A stretch of DNA of 16,773 nt from Legionella genomosp. 1 (GTDB lineage Bacteria > Pseudomonadota > Gammaproteobacteria > Legionellales > Legionellaceae). A program made the position numbers and the translations under genes. Under the pieces are notes generated by a model. That model saw only the letters and a list, made by a program, of their open reading frames with translations. It did not search any database and was not told the origin of the DNA. Below are positions 14,152 through 16,773 of the stretch, piece after piece; position 1 is the stretch's first letter; each line of letters starts with the position of its first letter. The stretch covers positions 1-16,773 of the forward strand of contig CAMBDN010000027.1 in assembly GCA_945865355.1 (NCBI GenBank). Reading direction: 5' to 3'.

Positions 14152-14715
14152 CTAGGTAATATATTGAAATACCTTAACCACTTTTGTTACACCTTTCACT
14201 TGTCTTGCCACATTCACCGCTAAAGTGGCTTGTTCATGTGTAGCAATACCCATCAAATATACGACCCCATTTTCAGTGACGATATGAATCGAACCTGACT
14301 CCAGCCCTTTTTGAGTTAGCATTTTGCTACGGACCTGGCCGGTAATCCATGTGTCTTTACTTTTTCTTGAGATAGACAAAGGATAATCAACTGTAATTTC
14401 GTCATAAACGCGACGAACATTTGGTGTGCTGTGCGCAATTTTTTCAGCGGCAGCTCGTAATGTCGCAATGGGTGTTTGACCGGCAAGCAACACGACTTGA
14501 TTATAACTACTAACAACAATACGCGAGTCAAGAAAGCGAGGATCTGCAACGATGGTTTTGTTTACGACATAAAATATTCGAGCATCTCGCTCCATCATCG
14601 CGACGCTACGTCGATCATATACAGCCATACCGCCAGCCGCACCGACGGCAACCACGGCTACACAACCCGCTAATAACGCACACAGCATTGAAAAAATTAT
14701 TGCTTTTATCTTCAT
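14152..14715 (-). CDS. dolP: Dual-BON outer-membrane lipoprotein DolP (YraP)
   Basis: Lipoprotein of 187 residues (E. coli DolP has 191) that in E. coli binds anionic phospholipid at the division site and supports outer-membrane integrity and BamA function. It has lipobox LAGC with Cys18, then AVVAVGAAGGMAVYDRRSV, close to the E. coli start. BON1 (about 45-112) has NQVVLLAGQTP, and BON2 (about 118-187) has KDTWITGQVRSKML and TENGVVYLMG, nearly identical to E. coli. The position directly after diaA (2 bp gap) is the same as in E. coli, supporting orthology. GGGG 5 nt upstream overlaps the end of diaA, so translation is probably coupled. Confidence 0.93.
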   Translation of the reverse strand: MKIKAIIFSMLCALLAGCVAVVAVGAAGGMAVYDRRSVAMMERDARIFYVVNKTIVADPRFLDSRIVVSSYNQVVLLAGQTPIATLRAAAEKIAHSTPNVRRVYDEITVDYPLSISRKSKDTWITGQVRSKMLTQKGLESGSIHIVTENGVVYLMGIATHEQATLAVNVARQVKGVTKVVKVFQYIT

Positions 14716-14717
14716 AG

Positions 14718-15317
14718 TTACCCCAACATTTGTCCAAATAATGATTGATCGATCAAGTCACAAAAACAGTGCAAAATAAATAAATGAGCCTCTCTAATAC
14801 GGGCTGCTGTATCACCAGTTACCCTCAACTCAATATCTTCTGGCCCCAAATGATTAGCAAGCATGCCACCATCACGTCCACTTAACGCGATTGTATCCAT
14901 TCCCCGGTCATTAGCAGCATTGACTGCATGCAATAGACTATCAGAATTACCCGACGTTGATAGCGCAAGTAATACATCGCCCTCTTGTCCGAGCGCCTGG
15001 ATTTGGCGGGCAAAGATCTGATCATAATGACCCTCATTTGTCACCGCCGTCAAAACCGAGATATCGGTAGATAATGAAATCACGGGTAACGGTGGTCGCT
15101 CAACATCAAAATGATTCAACATTGCGGCAGTAAAATGTAAGCAATTCGCCGCTGACCCGCCATTCCCGCACAAAAAAATTTTGCCATCATTAAGTAAACA
15201 ATTAACTAGCCGCAGACCCGCATTTGCAATAGCCCCTGATAACGTATCTGCTACAGCAATTTTTGCTTCGATACTGACACCGAATAGATGTCTGACTCGA
15301 TCTTCCATTTGTGTCAT
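14718..15317 (-). CDS. diaA: DnaA initiator-associating protein DiaA (SIS domain)
   Basis: SIS-domain protein of 199 residues that in E. coli forms a tetramer, binds DnaA and promotes its assembly on oriC. It is visible as the SIS core with CGNGGSAANCLHF and LALSTSGNSDSLLHA, and the DiaA-like C-terminus REAHLFILHCFCDLIDQSLF. The Leu-Phe pair near the end corresponds to E. coli Leu190-Phe191, needed for DnaA binding, which favours DiaA over the related heptose isomerase GmhA. GAGG 6 nt before the ATG at 15317 is better placed than the signal for the earlier ATG at 15329. It lies between yraN and dolP, the same order as in E. coli. Confidence 0.93.
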   Translation of the reverse strand: MTQMEDRVRHLFGVSIEAKIAVADTLSGAIANAGLRLVNCLLNDGKIFLCGNGGSAANCLHFTAAMLNHFDVERPPLPVISLSTDISVLTAVTNEGHYDQIFARQIQALGQEGDVLLALSTSGNSDSLLHAVNAANDRGMDTIALSGRDGGMLANHLGPEDIELRVTGDTAARIREAHLFILHCFCDLIDQSLFGQMLG

Positions 15318-15364
15318 ATGTTTCCTCATGATCCTAGGGTGCCTAATGTTTATAGATGGCCGCT

Positions 15365-15727
15365 CTAGTAATCAGCTCCAAATGCATCTTTAACCCATGT
15401 CATCTTTGGCGGCACACCATCAATAGTCAACACATCAAAGCGAATGGCTTGCTTATCATGAATTTTTTTTGCCGACAAGTAATGCAGTGCTGTTTTGATA
15501 AGTTTTTGTTTCTTACTGAATGTTACGCTAGCTATTGCGCCACCAAAAGCCTGGGACGACCGTGCTCGCACTTCGACAAACACCAAATACTCCCCATCAC
15601 GTAAGATTAAGTCAATTTCTCCCATGCGACAACGATAATTACTATCTACCCAATGTAACCCTTTTGAAATCAAATAATCCAACGCATGTTTTTCTGCAAG
15701 AAGTCCAATTTTTAGCGACATATTCAT
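15365..15727 (-). CDS. yraN: YraN family (UPF0102) putative nuclease-fold protein
   Basis: A 120-residue protein of the UPF0102 family, related by fold to PD-(D/E)XK nucleases such as Holliday-junction resolvases; its biochemical function is not settled. The motif residues are E12, D39 in MGEIDLI, and E52 with R54 in LVFVEVRAR, the expected acidic and basic active-site pattern. The first ATG (15727) follows GGA directly, while a second ATG at 15721 has it 6 nt upstream, so the start may be two codons later. It lies 38 bp after parB and 47 bp before diaA. Confidence 0.93.
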   Translation of the reverse strand: MNMSLKIGLLAEKHALDYLISKGLHWVDSNYRCRMGEIDLILRDGEYLVFVEVRARSSQAFGGAIASVTFSKKQKLIKTALHYLSAKKIHDKQAIRFDVLTIDGVPPKMTWVKDAFGADY

Positions 15728-15765
15728 TCCACAGCAACGGGGTATATACCTTCCCCAGATGGGTT

Positions 15766-16638
15766 TTAATTAATAAGCTCTCCAATCATTTGTTGTAGGC
15801 TGTGCATATCATCATAATGAATAATCAGGGTACCTTTCCCTGCTACACCTTGTTTGATCTTCACCTTTGCCTGTAATCGTTGTGACAAAGTTTGAAGTGC
15901 GTGCTCAAAAAATGGTGTAATATCTTCCTGTATTTTTGGTATCACTCCGGCAGACGCTTTAACTCGGGCAACTAATGCCTCCGTTTCCCGCACCGATAAA
16001 TTTTTAGCGACCACCAATTGAGCAACTTGGTATTGCTTGCCTTCCTCTAACATTAACAAGCAACGAGCATGCCCCATCTCCAGATCACCATGCTCGAGCA
16101 TTCGTCTAACCTCGCCACATAAATTTAACAACCGCAGAAAGTTACTAACAGCTGCTCGTGATTTACACAGTAAATCGGCAATTTGTTGGTGTGTCAAAGA
16201 AAATTCGGTGGTTAGACGATGCATTGCTCGTGCTTGGTCCATTGCATTTAAATCTTCTCGTTGTAGGTTTTCTACCAACGCCATTGCCATCGCTGTTTCA
16301 TCATCGACTTGACGGAGTACGACAGGAACCTCCGTCATCCCTACCAATTGGCAGGCACGCCAACGCCTTTCTCCTGCGATAATTTCGTAGCGCTGCGGTG
16401 AAATTTCTCGCACGACTAATGGCTGCAACAAGCCCTGTTTTTTGATCGATTCGGCTAACTCAACGAGCGCCGTATCTTCAATTTCTCCACGAGGTTGATA
16501 CTTACCAGGCTGCAAGCTATCTATCGCAAGTCTTATCCGATCAACAGCTACAGCTGGAGACTCGGTGAGAAGACTTGTATCTGTATGACTTAATAAAGCG
16601 GATAAATTGCGTCCTAAACCATTGCGTTTTGCGACCAT
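15766..16638 (-). CDS. parB: Chromosome partitioning protein ParB (Noc/Spo0J family CTPase)
   Basis: Centromere-binding protein that loads on parS and slides on DNA as a CTP-dependent clamp, 290 residues. Family motifs in order: KRNGLGRNLSALL near the N-terminus (ParA-interacting region), QPGKYQPR (43-50), SIKKQGLLQPLVVR, the CTP-binding GERRWRA (89-95), ENLQREDLN (123-131), a helix-turn-helix around 148-171 with KSRAAVSNFLRLL, and GHARCLL (189-195), then a C-terminal dimerisation domain. The ATG has GAGG 6 nt upstream. parA would be expected just beyond the right edge. No parS (TGTTTCACGTGAAACA) was seen in the window. Confidence 0.97.
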   Translation of the reverse strand: MVAKRNGLGRNLSALLSHTDTSLLTESPAVAVDRIRLAIDSLQPGKYQPRGEIEDTALVELAESIKKQGLLQPLVVREISPQRYEIIAGERRWRACQLVGMTEVPVVLRQVDDETAMAMALVENLQREDLNAMDQARAMHRLTTEFSLTHQQIADLLCKSRAAVSNFLRLLNLCGEVRRMLEHGDLEMGHARCLLMLEEGKQYQVAQLVVAKNLSVRETEALVARVKASAGVIPKIQEDITPFFEHALQTLSQRLQAKVKIKQGVAGKGTLIIHYDDMHSLQQMIGELIN

Positions 16639-16773
16639 AAATTACCTCAAATTCATTTGAACTGCAGCCAAATGGCTCTACCTTAAGGAAGCTCTCTGCA
16701 CCAATCAATGAGCATTCCTCTCTACCCGTGAACCATCTTAATTTTATAATAGTCTCTTCCGGGGAGAGGGTTA
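16639..16773 (-). other. parB upstream region, possibly reaching the parA stop
   Basis: The final three bases read TAA on the minus strand and may be the stop codon of a parA gene cut by the window edge; this is inference from the usual parA-parB order. The roughly 130 bp before parB are longer than typical parAB gaps. They contain the palindrome CCTTAAGG and a GAGAGG-rich stretch, but no promoter I would defend. Confidence 0.3.

Noticed and set aside
14718..15329. Identification as heptose isomerase GmhA
   Set aside because: The C-terminal CDLID..LF motif and the yraN/dolP neighbours fit DiaA; no LPS-heptose genes are nearby.
16744..16749. TATAAT on the plus strand near the right edge
   Set aside because: It points away from parB, has no evident -35 and no plus-strand gene follows within the window.

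Overview
This window looks like chromosomal DNA of a fairly AT-rich gammaproteobacterium. The evidence is the gene order (parB next to atpIBEFHAGDC, plus a yraN-diaA-dolP cluster), the E. coli-like F1Fo subunits and the DnaA-binding DiaA. From memory, the ATP synthase b-subunit N-terminus resembles Legionella/Coxiella-type proteins, so a member of Legionellales is a reasonable guess that the sequence alone does not prove. Almost everything lies on the minus strand, so transcription runs from right to left.

Right part (about 13.5-16.8 kb): parB, then yraN, diaA, dolP and a second, diverged DolP-like lipoprotein, tightly spaced as one likely operon. The right edge ends in a TAA that could be the stop codon of parA. 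In E. coli yraN-diaA-dolP sit behind lpoA; here they follow a chromosome-partition gene. One small plus-strand gene for a basic, His-rich 81-residue protein (13239-13484) lies divergently from atpI. It faces the lipoprotein operon, with a rho-independent terminator between them.

Middle (about 6.0-13.1 kb): a complete F1Fo ATP synthase operon in the order atpI-B-E-F-H-A-G-D-C, with all key catalytic and proton-path residues visible. A sigma70-type promoter (TTGCTT, 17 bp, TATAAT) lies just upstream of a GTG start for atpI. A REP-like palindromic repeat sits between atpE and atpF.

Left part (about 0.45-5.9 kb): a four-gene signalling locus. It holds a response regulator fused to a class III nucleotide cyclase, a frameshifted TorF/Gcw_chp-type outer-membrane protein, a CHASE4-HAMP-PAS histidine kinase, and a second response regulator-cyclase. 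The two cyclases are 362-residue paralogues with complementary active-site losses. The distal one keeps both metal-binding Asp (D187, D231) but has lost the transition-state Asn and Arg (E308, Q312). The proximal one has lost the metal Asp (N187, G231) but keeps Lys227, Thr301, Asn308 and Arg312. Class III sites form between two subunits, so only a heterodimer would carry a complete site, as in the C1/C2 halves of mammalian adenylyl cyclases. One kinase feeding two receivers that must pair to make cAMP is the most interesting hypothesis here. The frameshifted porin next to them makes simple decay a real alternative.

The leftmost 450 bp have no convincing gene but carry two DnaA-box matches in AT-rich DNA and a possible gene relic.
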